38,390 nt of DNA from JBDTSW01 sp039930945 (GCA_039930945.1 JBDTSW010000008.1:1-38390); one strand, 5' to 3'; shown: positions 8,331-16,072, counted from the stretch's first letter. Made by a program: numbers and translations. Notes: generated from the letters alone by a model not told the origin.

Positions 8331-9059
8331 TCAGCCGGGCGGCTTCGGCAAGAGCCCGGCGAGGATGTGCTCGGTGCCCTCGATGTGCTCGCGGATCAGC
8401 CGAGTGGCGCGCGAAGCGTCGCCCTTGGCGACCAGCTTCACCAGCCGCTCGTGCTGGGAGTTGGAATGGGTGAGGACCTTCTCGGGATGGGCGATGAGCG
8501 TGATCAGCTCGCTCATCCGGCCCTGGACCTCGGTCATCTCGGTGACCAGGTGGGGCGAGTGCGCGGCCTCGGCGAGGCCGATGTGAAAGCGGATGTCGGC
8601 GCGGCGGTAGTCCTCGAAGTCCTCGGCGGCGGCCATCCGCTCGGTCAGCGCGCCGAGGCGGTCGAGGTCGGGGCGCTGGGCGCGCTCGCAGGCCAACAGC
8701 ACCGACCCGGCCTCGATCGCAACCCGGCCCTCGAGCACCACCCAGGCGGCGGCGCCGAGGATCTCGTCGTCGCCGGAGGCGTGCTCGGTCAGCGGCGGGG
8801 ACTCGGCGACGAAGGTGCCGCCCCTGCGCCCGCGCAACGAGACCAGGTGGCCGCTTTGGACCAGGGTGGTGAGGGCGCCGCGCAGGGTCGAGCGCGAGAT
8901 CCCCAGCTGCCGCGCCAGCTTGCGCTCGGCCGGCAGCTGGCTGCCGGGCGCCAGCAGGCCGACGCGGATCGCCGTGCCCAGTCGCTCGACCGTCTCCTCG
9001 AAGGTCGTCGGCGGTCTGACCGGCGTGAAAACGGCCTCCAATGCCGCGTCCCGCTGCAT
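8331..9059 (-). CDS. GntR-family regulator with FCD domain
   Basis: A 242-residue DNA-binding regulator. The N-terminal winged helix includes GSQLPAERKLARQLGISRS (about 39-57) with the GntR hallmark of a short wing (LRGRRGGTFV). The C-terminal half is helical and has the FCD-type residues D/H pattern (DIRFHIGLAEA, then QHERLV), which usually bind a carboxylate ligand through a metal. It precedes the amine locus on the same strand and most likely controls it through the site at 8244-8255. Its own start codon follows a TACGGT box by 6 nt, so it is probably translated from a leaderless mRNA. Confidence 0.9.
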   Translation of the reverse strand: MQRDAALEAVFTPVRPPTTFEETVERLGTAIRVGLLAPGSQLPAERKLARQLGISRSTLRGALTTLVQSGHLVSLRGRRGGTFVAESPPLTEHASGDDEILGAAAWVVLEGRVAIEAGSVLLACERAQRPDLDRLGALTERMAAAEDFEDYRRADIRFHIGLAEAAHSPHLVTEMTEVQGRMSELITLIAHPEKVLTHSNSQHERLVKLVAKGDASRATRLIREHIEGTEHILAGLLPKPPG

Positions 9060-9065
9060 CGATCA

Positions 9066-9071
9066 ACCGTA
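9066..9071 (-). promoter_or_regulatory. Candidate -10 box, leaderless start of the GntR gene
   Basis: TACGGT on the minus strand is exactly 6 nt before the ATG at 9059, the same spacing as at 913, 1758 and 13762. A TTGACC is present but only 8 nt upstream, so it is not a proper -35. Confidence 0.4.
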
Positions 9072-9148
9072 GCGCGCAAGGTCAAGCGGCTCGGCGATCC
9101 ACCCGCGCCGCGAGCCCCTCGCTGCCGTCGCGCTGACGCCCCCTGCTC

Positions 9149-9154
9149 TAGGCT
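9149..9154 (+). promoter_or_regulatory. Candidate -10 box of the membrane protein gene
   Basis: TAGGCT ends 11 nt before the GTG at 9166, predicting a leader of about 5 nt. No ribosome-binding site or good -35 is visible. Confidence 0.35.
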
Positions 9155-9165
9155 CGCGGCGTCCC

Positions 9166-9810
9166 GTGCCGCCCGCCGTCACCGACTTCACCCTCGAGGC
9201 GCAGCGCATCCTGCGCGACCCGTCCACCTTCAAGTGGTACGTGGTCACCCTGCTCGTCGTGGTCCTCTACGTCTACGCGGTCGAGGTCGAGCGTCGCCGC
9301 TGGGACATCGTCCTCGCCGGCGTCGCCTTCTGGCTCGCCGACTGGATCAACGAGATCGCCAATGCGCTCATCCTCCACTTCTCCGACCGCGCGGCGCTGT
9401 GGACGGTCACCGGCGACACCGCCTATCTGATCCTGATCGGGCTCGGGGTCGAGATCTCGCTGATGTTCGCGATCTCGGGCATCGTCTACGCGAAGACGCT
9501 GCCGGCCGATCGCAACCTGCGCATCCTCGGGATGCCGAACCGGCTGGCGATCGCCCTGGGCTTCTCGATCTTCGCAGTGATCGTCGAGCTGGCGCTGCAC
9601 GCCACCGGCTACTTCCACTGGGAGTACTGGTGGTGGAACGACACCTTCCCGTTCCCGATCGTGATCTTCGGCTACCTCTGGTTCTTCCTCGCCGCCGCCT
9701 ACGTCTACGACCTCCCCGACAACCGCGCCCGCCTACGCGTGGTCGGCTGGATGGCGGCGGTGGTGGCGGTCTCGCTGGTGGTCTTCGGGCCGATCCTGGA
9801 GTGGATCTGA
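9166..9810 (+). CDS. Conserved-looking six-helix membrane protein of unknown function
   Basis: 214 residues with six predicted membrane helices (about residues 23-42, 47-70, 84-107, 121-142, 160-180, 188-210). Charged residues lie in the loops, and unusual aromatic clusters (FHWEYWWWND, about 148-157) precede helix 5. There is no signal peptide and no motif I recognise. The GTG start at 9166 puts a short soluble N-terminus before helix 1 and sits 11 nt after a TAGGCT box. It is divergent from the GntR gene and ends in a strong convergent terminator. I cannot assign a function; a small transporter or membrane-bound enzyme are both possible. Confidence 0.8.
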   Translation: MPPAVTDFTLEAQRILRDPSTFKWYVVTLLVVVLYVYAVEVERRRWDIVLAGVAFWLADWINEIANALILHFSDRAALWTVTGDTAYLILIGLGVEISLMFAISGIVYAKTLPADRNLRILGMPNRLAIALGFSIFAVIVELALHATGYFHWEYWWWNDTFPFPIVIFGYLWFFLAAAYVYDLPDNRARLRVVGWMAAVVAVSLVVFGPILEWI

Positions 9811-9821
9811 CCCGGGGGGCT

Positions 9822-9866
9822 TGCCGGTGCCGCGGCGGGGCGAGGCCCGTGCCGCGGGCACCGGCA
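9822..9866. terminator. Strong bidirectional hairpin terminator
   Basis: The arms TGCCGGTGCCGCGG (9822-9835) and CCGCGGGCACCGGCA (9852-9866) pair over 14 bp with one bulged base around a 16-nt loop. It lies between the convergent genes ending at 9810 and 9880, so it can serve both. There is no T-run, as is common in high-GC actinobacteria. Confidence 0.7.
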
Positions 9867-9879
9867 GAGGCGCGGTGAG

Positions 9880-10266
9880 CTAGGCGGGGTCTTCCTCCTG
9901 GGCGTGCTTGACCTTGGAGGAGACACACTTGCCGAGGGCGTTGCGCCCGTTGGCGTTGGCGCCGTAGGTGGCCTGGAAGACCTCCGGGTCGACGGCGCGC
10001 TCGGCCTTGCACTCCTTGGCCGCGTTCTTGAACTCGTGCACGGTCGGCTCGACCGGCCCGCCCTTGATGCAGTTACGCATCGCGTGCTTGCCGTAAAACG
10101 CGTTGAACGCCTGCTTGTCGGCCTTCTTTTGCGCCGCGCACTGCTTCGCGGCGGCACTGTGGCCGCCGTTGCCGTTGCCGCCGTGGTTGCTCGCCGCGGC
10201 GCCGGAGACGCCGACGAGCGCAAGCGAGGAGACGGCACAGGCCCCGATCATGGTCAGTCGCTTCAA
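9880..10266 (-). CDS. Small secreted cysteine protein with two internal repeats
   Basis: About 128 residues: a signal peptide (basic KR, hydrophobic core, cut near SGAAAS), a Gly/Asn/His spacer, and then two similar units. Each unit reads Cys, a Lys/Arg-rich stretch, D-x3-F-x3-YG, then RN and a second Cys. The units are about residues 40-70 (CAAQKKADKQAF to RNCIKGG) and 85-120 (CKAERAVDPEVF to GRNALGKC). Two cysteines per unit suggest disulphide-linked hairpins outside the cell. I chose TTG 10266 because AAGGAAGG precedes it by 8 nt; a TTG at 10326 would place 20 odd residues before the signal peptide. Function unknown. Confidence 0.75.
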   Translation of the reverse strand: MKRLTMIGACAVSSLALVGVSGAAASNHGGNGNGGHSAAAKQCAAQKKADKQAFNAFYGKHAMRNCIKGGPVEPTVHEFKNAAKECKAERAVDPEVFQATYGANANGRNALGKCVSSKVKHAQEEDPA

Positions 10267-10282
10267 GGTTCCTACCTTCCTT

Positions 10283-10296
10283 GGCCCGGTCGGGCC
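10283..10296. repeat. Inverted repeat in the leader of the small secreted protein gene
   Basis: GGCCCG-GT-CGGGCC sits just upstream of the ribosome-binding site of the TTG at 10266. It could be a DNA-binding site or an mRNA hairpin affecting translation. GC bias makes chance possible. Confidence 0.3.
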
Positions 10297-10323
10297 GTGG
10301 TCTCGAACAGTTGACTGACCCTT

Positions 10324-10346
10324 CAAACGCGGCCAGGGCGCGTTTG
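10324..10346 (-). terminator. Hairpin terminator of the sigma factor gene
   Basis: CAAACGCG (10324-10331) pairs perfectly with CGCGTTTG (10339-10346) around a 7-nt loop, starting 8 nt past the sigma gene stop on the minus strand. It also separates that gene from the leader of the secreted protein gene. Confidence 0.6.
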
Positions 10347-10353
10347 TCAGGGC

Positions 10354-11826
10354 CTATCCGCGCGGATTGCCGCCGTTGCCGCCGGCGTTCGAGTGCTTGG
10401 GCGGGCCGGTGGTGCCCGCGTTGGAGTGTGCGGCGCCCGACTGCGAGCGCCGCGGGGTTGTCGAGCTCGGCGACGAGGAGGAGGTGTGCGGGTTGCCGAC
10501 GGCGTTGCCGGGCGGCGAGGAGCCCTGCGAGTTCGGGGGAAGCGCGTGGTCGCTGCCGGCGCCGAGCGCGGGGGTGCCGTTCCCATGCTCGCCGGCCTGT
10601 CCGCGCCGGCCGGCCCCGGAGTGCGCGTTGGCCGAATGCTTGCCCTCCCCCTTGTGGCCGGCATCCCTGCCCGACCCGTCGCCCGCGGAATCGACGGAGC
10701 CTTTGGTCGCGGCGCCGGCGCCCTGCGAGTGCGCGTCCGCCGCGGCGCCCGAGTCCTGCGTGGGGGTGGAGACGGCCTCATCGCTGGAGCCGCTGAAGGG
10801 AAGATCGATCGCGCCCGTGGCCCCGGCGGCGCCTGCGCCGACGACGAGCGCGGCGATCACCGCGCTGCCCTTGGCGAGCATCGCCGCCGAGCCGCCGGCA
10901 CCGGCCGCGGTGGCGGCCGCTCCGGCGCCGCCCGCGCCTGCTCCGGCCGCTCCGGCGCTGCCGAGGGTTGCCGCCGAGCCGCCTCCGGCGCCGTGGCCGA
11001 GCACGGCGCCGAGCAGGCTGGTGGCTACGACCGCCGAGAGCGGCGGGCTCAGCAGCTGCAGGTCACTGCTGCGGGTGGAGATCGCGGCGCGGAAGTCGCG
11101 GCAGCCCTCGCAGGTCCGCAGGTGCGCGCGCAGGGCGCGCCCGCGCAGGATCCGGCCGTCGCGCTGCGAGATCGCCTCGCGGGCCGCCGAGCAGTCCATC
11201 TCACGCCCCCGCTTCGAGTCGCGCATCGCCTCGCGCGCCTCGTAGACGGTCTGACGCGCTGCCGGCTCGCCGCAGTCCAGCGCCGAGGCGATCTCGGCGT
11301 AGCCGAGCCCGCTGAGCTCGCGCATCACCAGCGCTCCCCGTTGCCGGTCGGGGAGAGCCGAGAGGTCGCGCACCAGCTCGCGCAGCCGTTCGCGCTCCTC
11401 GGCTCCGCCCTGGGCGCTGGGCGCGGAGGTCGCCACCCCTTCGGTCCCCGGCGGCGGGACGGAGCGCCGCTCCGCTCCCTCGGCGACATCCGGCGCCGAG
11501 TGGGAGCGCTGGCGGATGATCGAGATCGCCTCGTTGTGGGCGATCCGGTACAGCCAGGGCCGGAGCGCGATCGTGCGCTGCTCGCCGGGTAGCGCGCGCA
11601 GGGCCGCGGTCATCGTGTTCTGGAGCGCGTCCTGCGCCTCGTCGGGATCGGAGACGATCGCCCGGCAGTAGCGATAGATCTCCTGATGGAAGCGCTCGAA
11701 GATCGTCGCGAACGCGGCGCTGTCGCCGCTCGCGGCCAGCCGGGTCAGGCGCGCGTCGCTGAGGAGTCGGCGCGGGACCACACCCGAAGGCGCCGGCGGC
11801 GCCGAGGTGGCCGCGTTCACTGACAT
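10354..11826 (-). CDS. ECF sigma factor fused to zinc anti-sigma-like domain and membrane segment
   Basis: 490 residues in four parts. Residues about 25-105 are sigma region 2 (AFATIFERFHQEIYRYCR, PWLYRIAHNEA). Residues about 145-205 are region 4 with a helix-turn-helix (LGYAEIASALDCGEPAARQ). Residues about 211-245 form a zinc-finger anti-sigma motif (C212, H235-x3-C239-x2-C242). A long Ala/Gly stretch contains a hydrophobic helix (about 345-365) and is followed by about 125 residues rich in Ser, Gly, Pro and His. The fusion suggests a self-inhibited, membrane-tethered sigma factor with an extracytoplasmic tail. The ATG at 11826 has AGGA 6 nt upstream; longer starts add unrelated residues. 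Target genes are unknown. Confidence 0.85.
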   Translation of the reverse strand: MSVNAATSAPPAPSGVVPRRLLSDARLTRLAASGDSAAFATIFERFHQEIYRYCRAIVSDPDEAQDALQNTMTAALRALPGEQRTIALRPWLYRIAHNEAISIIRQRSHSAPDVAEGAERRSVPPPGTEGVATSAPSAQGGAEERERLRELVRDLSALPDRQRGALVMRELSGLGYAEIASALDCGEPAARQTVYEAREAMRDSKRGREMDCSAAREAISQRDGRILRGRALRAHLRTCEGCRDFRAAISTRSSDLQLLSPPLSAVVATSLLGAVLGHGAGGGSAATLGSAGAAGAGAGGAGAAATAAGAGGSAAMLAKGSAVIAALVVGAGAAGATGAIDLPFSGSSDEAVSTPTQDSGAAADAHSQGAGAATKGSVDSAGDGSGRDAGHKGEGKHSANAHSGAGRRGQAGEHGNGTPALGAGSDHALPPNSQGSSPPGNAVGNPHTSSSSPSSTTPRRSQSGAAHSNAGTTGPPKHSNAGGNGGNPRG

Positions 11827-12175
11827 ATGTCCTGATGATGGCGAATCCCAGGCCTCTTTCCAACCGGCAGTCAGTTCCAGCGGCGTCGAACACAAAGCAA
11901 GAACGCCGCCCGGTAACGGATATCAGGTGCTATATCGGCGAAATCCGCGGGCGCTGAAGGCTACTCCGGGGGTGCCTGCACCCCGGCCGCCGTACATCGG
12001 CAGCTCGACCTCGGGCCCGGCGCGCAGGCGTCCCCTGCTGTCGGTCCGCATGCCCTGCCGCGGGCCCCGTTAGGTTTCCTGGCCCGCGGCGAATCGCCTC
12101 GACGCCTTCACCGGCGCCTCGCCGGCCTTGCGGGCAAGGCCCTGGCCTCGGTTGGACGCCAGCGATTCCAGGGAC
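11827..12175. other. Intergenic region between PhoD-like and sigma factor genes
   Basis: These 349 bp contain no plausible gene. They hold the upstream region of the sigma gene (minus strand), an imperfect inverted repeat at 11966-11986 (GGGGTG/CACCCC stem extended by CCGG), an AT-richer patch near 11919-11940 that could hold the sigma promoter, and a hairpin at 12124-12141. I could not identify a convincing -35/-10 pair. Confidence 0.6.
12124..12141 (-). terminator. Hairpin downstream of the PhoD-like gene
   Basis: GGCCTTG and CAAGGCC pair perfectly around a CGGG loop, about 35 nt past the stop codon at 12176 on the minus strand. No T-run follows. Confidence 0.5.
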
Positions 12176-13762
12176 TTACCGCTCGAGGATGTAGGGACCG
12201 CACTGCGATGCATCGACATCGGTGACCGGGCCGCCGTCGGCGTCCCTGTAATTCACCTTGAGCCGATCGGCGGTGACGGTCACTTCGGCGTAGCTGTCCT
12301 CGTCGCCCTGGGAACAGAGCATCCCGACCCCGATCGGTGGCGCAGTCCTGAAGAAGGCGTTGGAGAGCGTCTCGCCGTTGCCCGAGCCCCCCGTGACCTG
12401 GTCGATCTCGGCCCAGAAGGTGTTGGTGGCGACCGGCCCGGCGACGAAGTCCCGATAGGGAGTGTCCGCAGGCGAGGCGCCGGGAGCGTTGGTCGGGGCG
12501 ACGTCGCCGGTCAGGGTGCGTTCGCGCACCACGTTGGCGAAGTCGGCATGGGTGTCGGTGGTGAGGAAGACCAGGTTCGAGATGTCCCGGCTCTGCAGCT
12601 CGTTGAGCAGCTCGACCCGCTCGTAGGCGTAGCCCTCCCAGCGGTCGTAGGGGAGGCCGTAGAACTGCTGGATGGGGGTCTCGTTCATGACCACCTTCCA
12701 CTTCGCGTTGGAGCTTTCGACGTCGGCGAGGAAGGCGTCGAACTGGGCCTGGCCGAGGAAAATCCGCGTGGGATCGTTGATCGCGTCCTTGCAGGCCTGC
12801 GAGATGGGCTGCGACAAGGAGGGGATCAGCAGCGAGAACAGATCGCGGGTGGTCTGCGGTGCGGTCGGCGCCAGGTCGGGCCCGCCGGTGTCGGGGTTGT
12901 CGCAGACATCCGTCGCCGACACCTTCGCGTCGCGGAAGGAGCGCTCGTCGAGGAAGAAGAGCTCCAGGTTCCGGCCCCAGCGGAAGGTGCGATAGAGCCC
13001 CTCGGTGTCGCTGAAGCTCACAGGGGCGTAATCGGTGAACGCCTTGACCCCGTCCTCGTAGAGCGTCTGCCCGTGCTCGGGGATCGAGAAGTCGTTGATG
13101 AACTCGTGATCGTCCCAGTGGCTGTAGAGGCCGGTTGCTCTACGCAACGCGACCATCGGCGGCTGCTCGAGGTTGAGCTTGTACTTGGCCCACTTCTCCT
13201 CGGTGGTGAGGGCGTCGGTGGCGCCTGCCACCCCGGAGTCGGAGTAGATCGTGTCGCCCAGGTGGACGTTGAAGTTGTTGTGCTCGCGGCGCATCGAGCG
13301 CAGCACCCGAAAGCCGCCGTGGAAGGGGGTGTCGGAGCTCGGCTCCGCCGTCGCGTCGGTGTCGCCGGAGAAGGCGAACCTGATCTTGCGCTCCTGCGAG
13401 GCCGAAGGTGCCGTCTTGACCTTTCCCCTGTCGCTGCAGCGGCCCGCCGCGCAGAAGCGGTAGTGGTACTTGTCCCCCGCCCCGAGGCCGGCGACCGTGG
13501 TCTGCACGGTGAAGTCGTTCTCCGGCAGCGCCTGGAGGTCGACCCGCTCGACGATCTGATCGAACTTGCGGTCCTCGGCGACCTGAGCGCGCACGTTGCC
13601 GGCCTCGGTGGCCCGCGTCCAGATCTTCGCCGAGTGGGCGTTCACCTCGCCCGCGGCGACGCCGGAGCGGAAGTTGATTCTCGCTTCGCTGGCGGCCGCG
13701 GGCAACAGGGCCAGGGCCGCCAGGGCGGCCAGCCCGGCCGAGAGCTGCGGGATCCGTCCCAC
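12176..13762 (-). CDS. Secreted PhoD-like alkaline phosphatase/phosphodiesterase
   Basis: 528 residues. An N-terminal signal peptide (hydrophobic core about 8-22, AAASEA cut region) is followed by a PhoD_N-like beta domain (FRSGVAAGEV to about residue 120) and a metallophosphoesterase domain. Motifs are SGDTDA, LGDTIYSD, WDDHEFIND, NETPIQQ and TTDTHADF, giving the D/D/N/H set expected of PhoD enzymes that hydrolyse phosphodiesters or phosphomonoesters outside the membrane with Fe and Ca. Two cysteines near the N-terminal domain and others late may form disulphides. GTG 13762 is 6 nt after a TAGACT box, implying a leaderless mRNA. It is divergent from the MmpL gene. No Tat twin-arginine motif is seen, which is unusual for PhoD. 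Confidence 0.9.
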   Translation of the reverse strand: MGRIPQLSAGLAALAALALLPAAASEARINFRSGVAAGEVNAHSAKIWTRATEAGNVRAQVAEDRKFDQIVERVDLQALPENDFTVQTTVAGLGAGDKYHYRFCAAGRCSDRGKVKTAPSASQERKIRFAFSGDTDATAEPSSDTPFHGGFRVLRSMRREHNNFNVHLGDTIYSDSGVAGATDALTTEEKWAKYKLNLEQPPMVALRRATGLYSHWDDHEFINDFSIPEHGQTLYEDGVKAFTDYAPVSFSDTEGLYRTFRWGRNLELFFLDERSFRDAKVSATDVCDNPDTGGPDLAPTAPQTTRDLFSLLIPSLSQPISQACKDAINDPTRIFLGQAQFDAFLADVESSNAKWKVVMNETPIQQFYGLPYDRWEGYAYERVELLNELQSRDISNLVFLTTDTHADFANVVRERTLTGDVAPTNAPGASPADTPYRDFVAGPVATNTFWAEIDQVTGGSGNGETLSNAFFRTAPPIGVGMLCSQGDEDSYAEVTVTADRLKVNYRDADGGPVTDVDASQCGPYILER

Positions 13763-13768
13763 AGGGGC

Positions 13769-13774
13769 AGTCTA
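13769..13774 (-). promoter_or_regulatory. Candidate -10 box, leaderless start of the PhoD-like gene
   Basis: TAGACT on the minus strand lies exactly 6 nt before the GTG at 13762. The expected transcription start falls on the start codon. Confidence 0.45.
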
Positions 13775-13815
13775 TTCGCGCCCTGCCGGCTGGCCGGCGG
13801 CCTCAACCTCTTTTG

Positions 13816-13821
13816 TAGGGT
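13816..13821 (+). promoter_or_regulatory. Candidate -10 box of the MmpL transporter gene
   Basis: TAGGGT, preceded by a short T-rich patch, ends 8 nt before the ATG at 13830 and predicts a leader of about 2 nt. The AGGG inside it could instead be a ribosome-binding site for the same start. Confidence 0.35.
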
Positions 13822-13829
13822 GCCGCTCG

Positions 13830-16010
13830 ATGGGGTCCCTCGCGTCGTTCGTCTCCGGCCGCCGGACCAAGTGGGTGGTGCTTGCGGTCTGGATCGTCGC
13901 CTTCGCGGCGCTGATGCCGCTCGGAGCGAGGCTCTCCGACGAGACCCAGGACGACACCACCTCGTTTTTGCCCGCCAGCGCCGAGTCGACCGACGTGGTC
14001 AAGCTCCTCGACGAGGAGTTCCCCGGCGGCGAGACGACCCAGGGGCTGATCGTCTACCAGCGCGAGGGCGGGCTGACGGAGGCCGACCAGCAGAAGATCG
14101 CCGAGCAGGCGAAGGAGCTTGGCCGACTCCCCGAGTCGGAGCTGCCGCTGACCGAGGCGCCGCTGGTGCCGTTCGCCAAGGGAGCGCCGCCGACGCTGGT
14201 CTCCCCCAACGGCGATCTCGCCTACACCGTCCTCGTCGTCCCGACCGACTTCGAGCAGGCGGCCGACTGGGGCAACAACGTCCGCGACCTCACCGGCGAG
14301 GAGGCCGGGGGGATGCGGATCATCCTCACCGGCGACCTCGGCTTCTCGACCGACTCCGAGGAGGTCTTCGGCGAGCTCGACACGAAGCTGCTGCTGGCCA
14401 CGGTGTTGCTCGTCCTCTTTTTGCTCGGAGCCATCTACCGCTCGGTGCTGGTCGCGCTGTCGCCGCTTGTGGTCGTCTTCTTCGCCTACACCGTCGCGAC
14501 CGCCTTCATCTACCTGTACGCAAGCGCGGGCGCGACCGTGTCCTCGAACGGGACCACGATCCTGATCGTGCTGATGTTCGGGGTGGGGACCGACTACTGC
14601 CTGCTGTTGGTCTCCAGATACAGGGAGGAGCTGCACCGGATCTCCGACAAGCACGAGGCGATGGCGCGGGCGCTCGGCCGGACCGGCCCGACGATCCTCG
14701 CCTCGGGGCTGACCGTCTCGCTGGCGATGCTGACCCTGGCGCTGGCCGACGCCCGCCTCACCTCGACCCTGGGCCCGGTGGCGGCGATCGGCGTCGCCTG
14801 CGGGATGGTGGCCGGGCTGACCCTGCTGCCGGCGCTGCTCACCATCTTCGGTCGCCGCGGCTTCTGGCCGCGGCGGAGCGTGGTCGAATACGACCCCGAC
14901 CGGCCCTCGATCGCCCGCCAGGGGGTGTGGCGGCGCGTCGGTGACAGGGTGCTGCGCCGGCCCGCAGCGGCGCTGGCGGTAACCGTGGCCGTGTTCGTCG
15001 CCGGGGCGCTGGGCCTGGTCGCCTACAGGGTCGACTACTCGACGACGACGTTCTTCAAGAAGTCGGTGGAGTCGGTGGAGGGCTTCGTGCTGATCGAGGA
15101 CGCGTTCCCGGCCGGTCTGCTGGTGCCCTCGACCGTGATCTTGCAGAGCGAGGGCGGCGCCGTCGGCGAGGCCGACGTGGCCAAGGCGGTGCAGGCGCTG
15201 GAGGGGGTCGACGGCGTCGCCCAGGTGACGCCGACTGAGATCACCTCCACCGACGGGACGATGGCCTCGATCGACGTCGTCTTGGAAAGCGACCCCTTCA
15301 CCAAGGCCGGCCTGGGCGTGACCCCGGCGCTGCGCGCAAGCGTCGCCGACCTCGGCCCCGGTCTCACCGCCCTGGTCGGCGGCGGCGCCGCGACCCAGTA
15401 CGACTTCGACCAGGCGATCGAGAGTGACCTGACGCTGATCGCCCCCGTCGCGCTGCTGCTGATCGCGGTGATCCTGGCGATCCTCTTGCGAGCCCTGGTG
15501 GCGCCGCTGGTGCTGATCGCCAGCGTCATCCTCTCCTTCCTCTGCACGCTGGGGATCTCGGTGCTGTTCATCCGCTTCGTCGTCGGCGACGCCGGCTTCG
15601 ACGCCTCGATCCCCACCTTCGCCTTCATCTTCCTGGTCGCGCTCGGGATCGACTACACGATCTTCCTCATGGCCCGCGTGCGCGAGGAGTCCCGCCGCCA
15701 CGGCACCCGCGAGGGCATGCTCCGCGCGATCGCCGCCACCGGCCCGGTGATCACCTCCGCGGGGATCATCCTCGCCGGCACCTTCACGGTGCTGATGACC
15801 CTCCCCGTCACCTACACCTTCGACCTCGGTTTCATGGTCGCCCTCGGCATCCTGCTCGACACCTTCATCGTCCGCACGATCATGGTCCCGGCGGCGGTGG
15901 AGCTGTTGGGCGACAAGGTCTGGTGGCCCTCGACGGCCAAGGGCGGCGGGGTGCTGCACGAGGACACGGGCGAGCAGGAGCGGCTGGGCTCTCCGCCCGG
16001 ATCCGACTAG
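13830..16010 (+). CDS. MmpL/RND-superfamily transporter
   Basis: 726 residues in two matching halves. Each half has one N-terminal helix (about 14-32 and 372-392), a large extracytoplasmic domain, and a five-helix bundle. The family signatures GVGTDYCLLLVSRYREEL (first half) and ALGIDYTIFLMARVREES (second half) hold the proton-relay D-Y pair. MmpL proteins export lipids or other hydrophobic compounds using the proton gradient. The C-terminal tail GVLHEDTGE is cytoplasmic. ATG 13830 follows a TAGGGT box by 8 nt. Part of the 3' end (15617-15707 and 15951-15970) is repeated as a broken copy at 38224-38383. Cargo is unknown. Confidence 0.93.
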   Translation: MGSLASFVSGRRTKWVVLAVWIVAFAALMPLGARLSDETQDDTTSFLPASAESTDVVKLLDEEFPGGETTQGLIVYQREGGLTEADQQKIAEQAKELGRLPESELPLTEAPLVPFAKGAPPTLVSPNGDLAYTVLVVPTDFEQAADWGNNVRDLTGEEAGGMRIILTGDLGFSTDSEEVFGELDTKLLLATVLLVLFLLGAIYRSVLVALSPLVVVFFAYTVATAFIYLYASAGATVSSNGTTILIVLMFGVGTDYCLLLVSRYREELHRISDKHEAMARALGRTGPTILASGLTVSLAMLTLALADARLTSTLGPVAAIGVACGMVAGLTLLPALLTIFGRRGFWPRRSVVEYDPDRPSIARQGVWRRVGDRVLRRPAAALAVTVAVFVAGALGLVAYRVDYSTTTFFKKSVESVEGFVLIEDAFPAGLLVPSTVILQSEGGAVGEADVAKAVQALEGVDGVAQVTPTEITSTDGTMASIDVVLESDPFTKAGLGVTPALRASVADLGPGLTALVGGGAATQYDFDQAIESDLTLIAPVALLLIAVILAILLRALVAPLVLIASVILSFLCTLGISVLFIRFVVGDAGFDASIPTFAFIFLVALGIDYTIFLMARVREESRRHGTREGMLRAIAATGPVITSAGIILAGTFTVLMTLPVTYTFDLGFMVALGILLDTFIVRTIMVPAAVELLGDKVWWPSTAKGGGVLHEDTGEQERLGSPPGSD
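15617..15707 (+). repeat. Direct repeat, left copy (inside mmpL)
   Basis: These 91 bp recur at 38224-38314 with a single difference (C at 15638, A at 38245). A further 20 bp at 15951-15970 recurs at 38321-38340. The left copy is inside the intact transporter gene. Confidence 0.95.
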
Positions 16011-16053
16011 CTGGGCACGGCGGTCAATCTGCGGCGCGAAACCCAACCGGTCT

Positions 16054-16072
16054 GTTCCAGAGTGGATGGAAC
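16054..16072. promoter_or_regulatory. Inverted repeat upstream of the isomerase operon, candidate ROK operator
   Basis: GTTCCA-N7-TGGAAC is a perfect inverted repeat about 40 bp upstream of the -35 box. Inside it, TTCCAGAGTGGAT (16055-16067) matches 10 of 13 positions of the palindrome TTCCACTGTGGAA in front of the xylulokinase gene. Another half-site TTCCAC touches the -35 at 16106-16111. Confidence 0.45.

Noticed and set aside
10860..11000. Ala/Gly-coding GCC/GGC-rich tract as a DNA repeat array
   Set aside because: It is irregular, has no fixed period, and is explained by the Ala/Gly-rich linker of the sigma factor.
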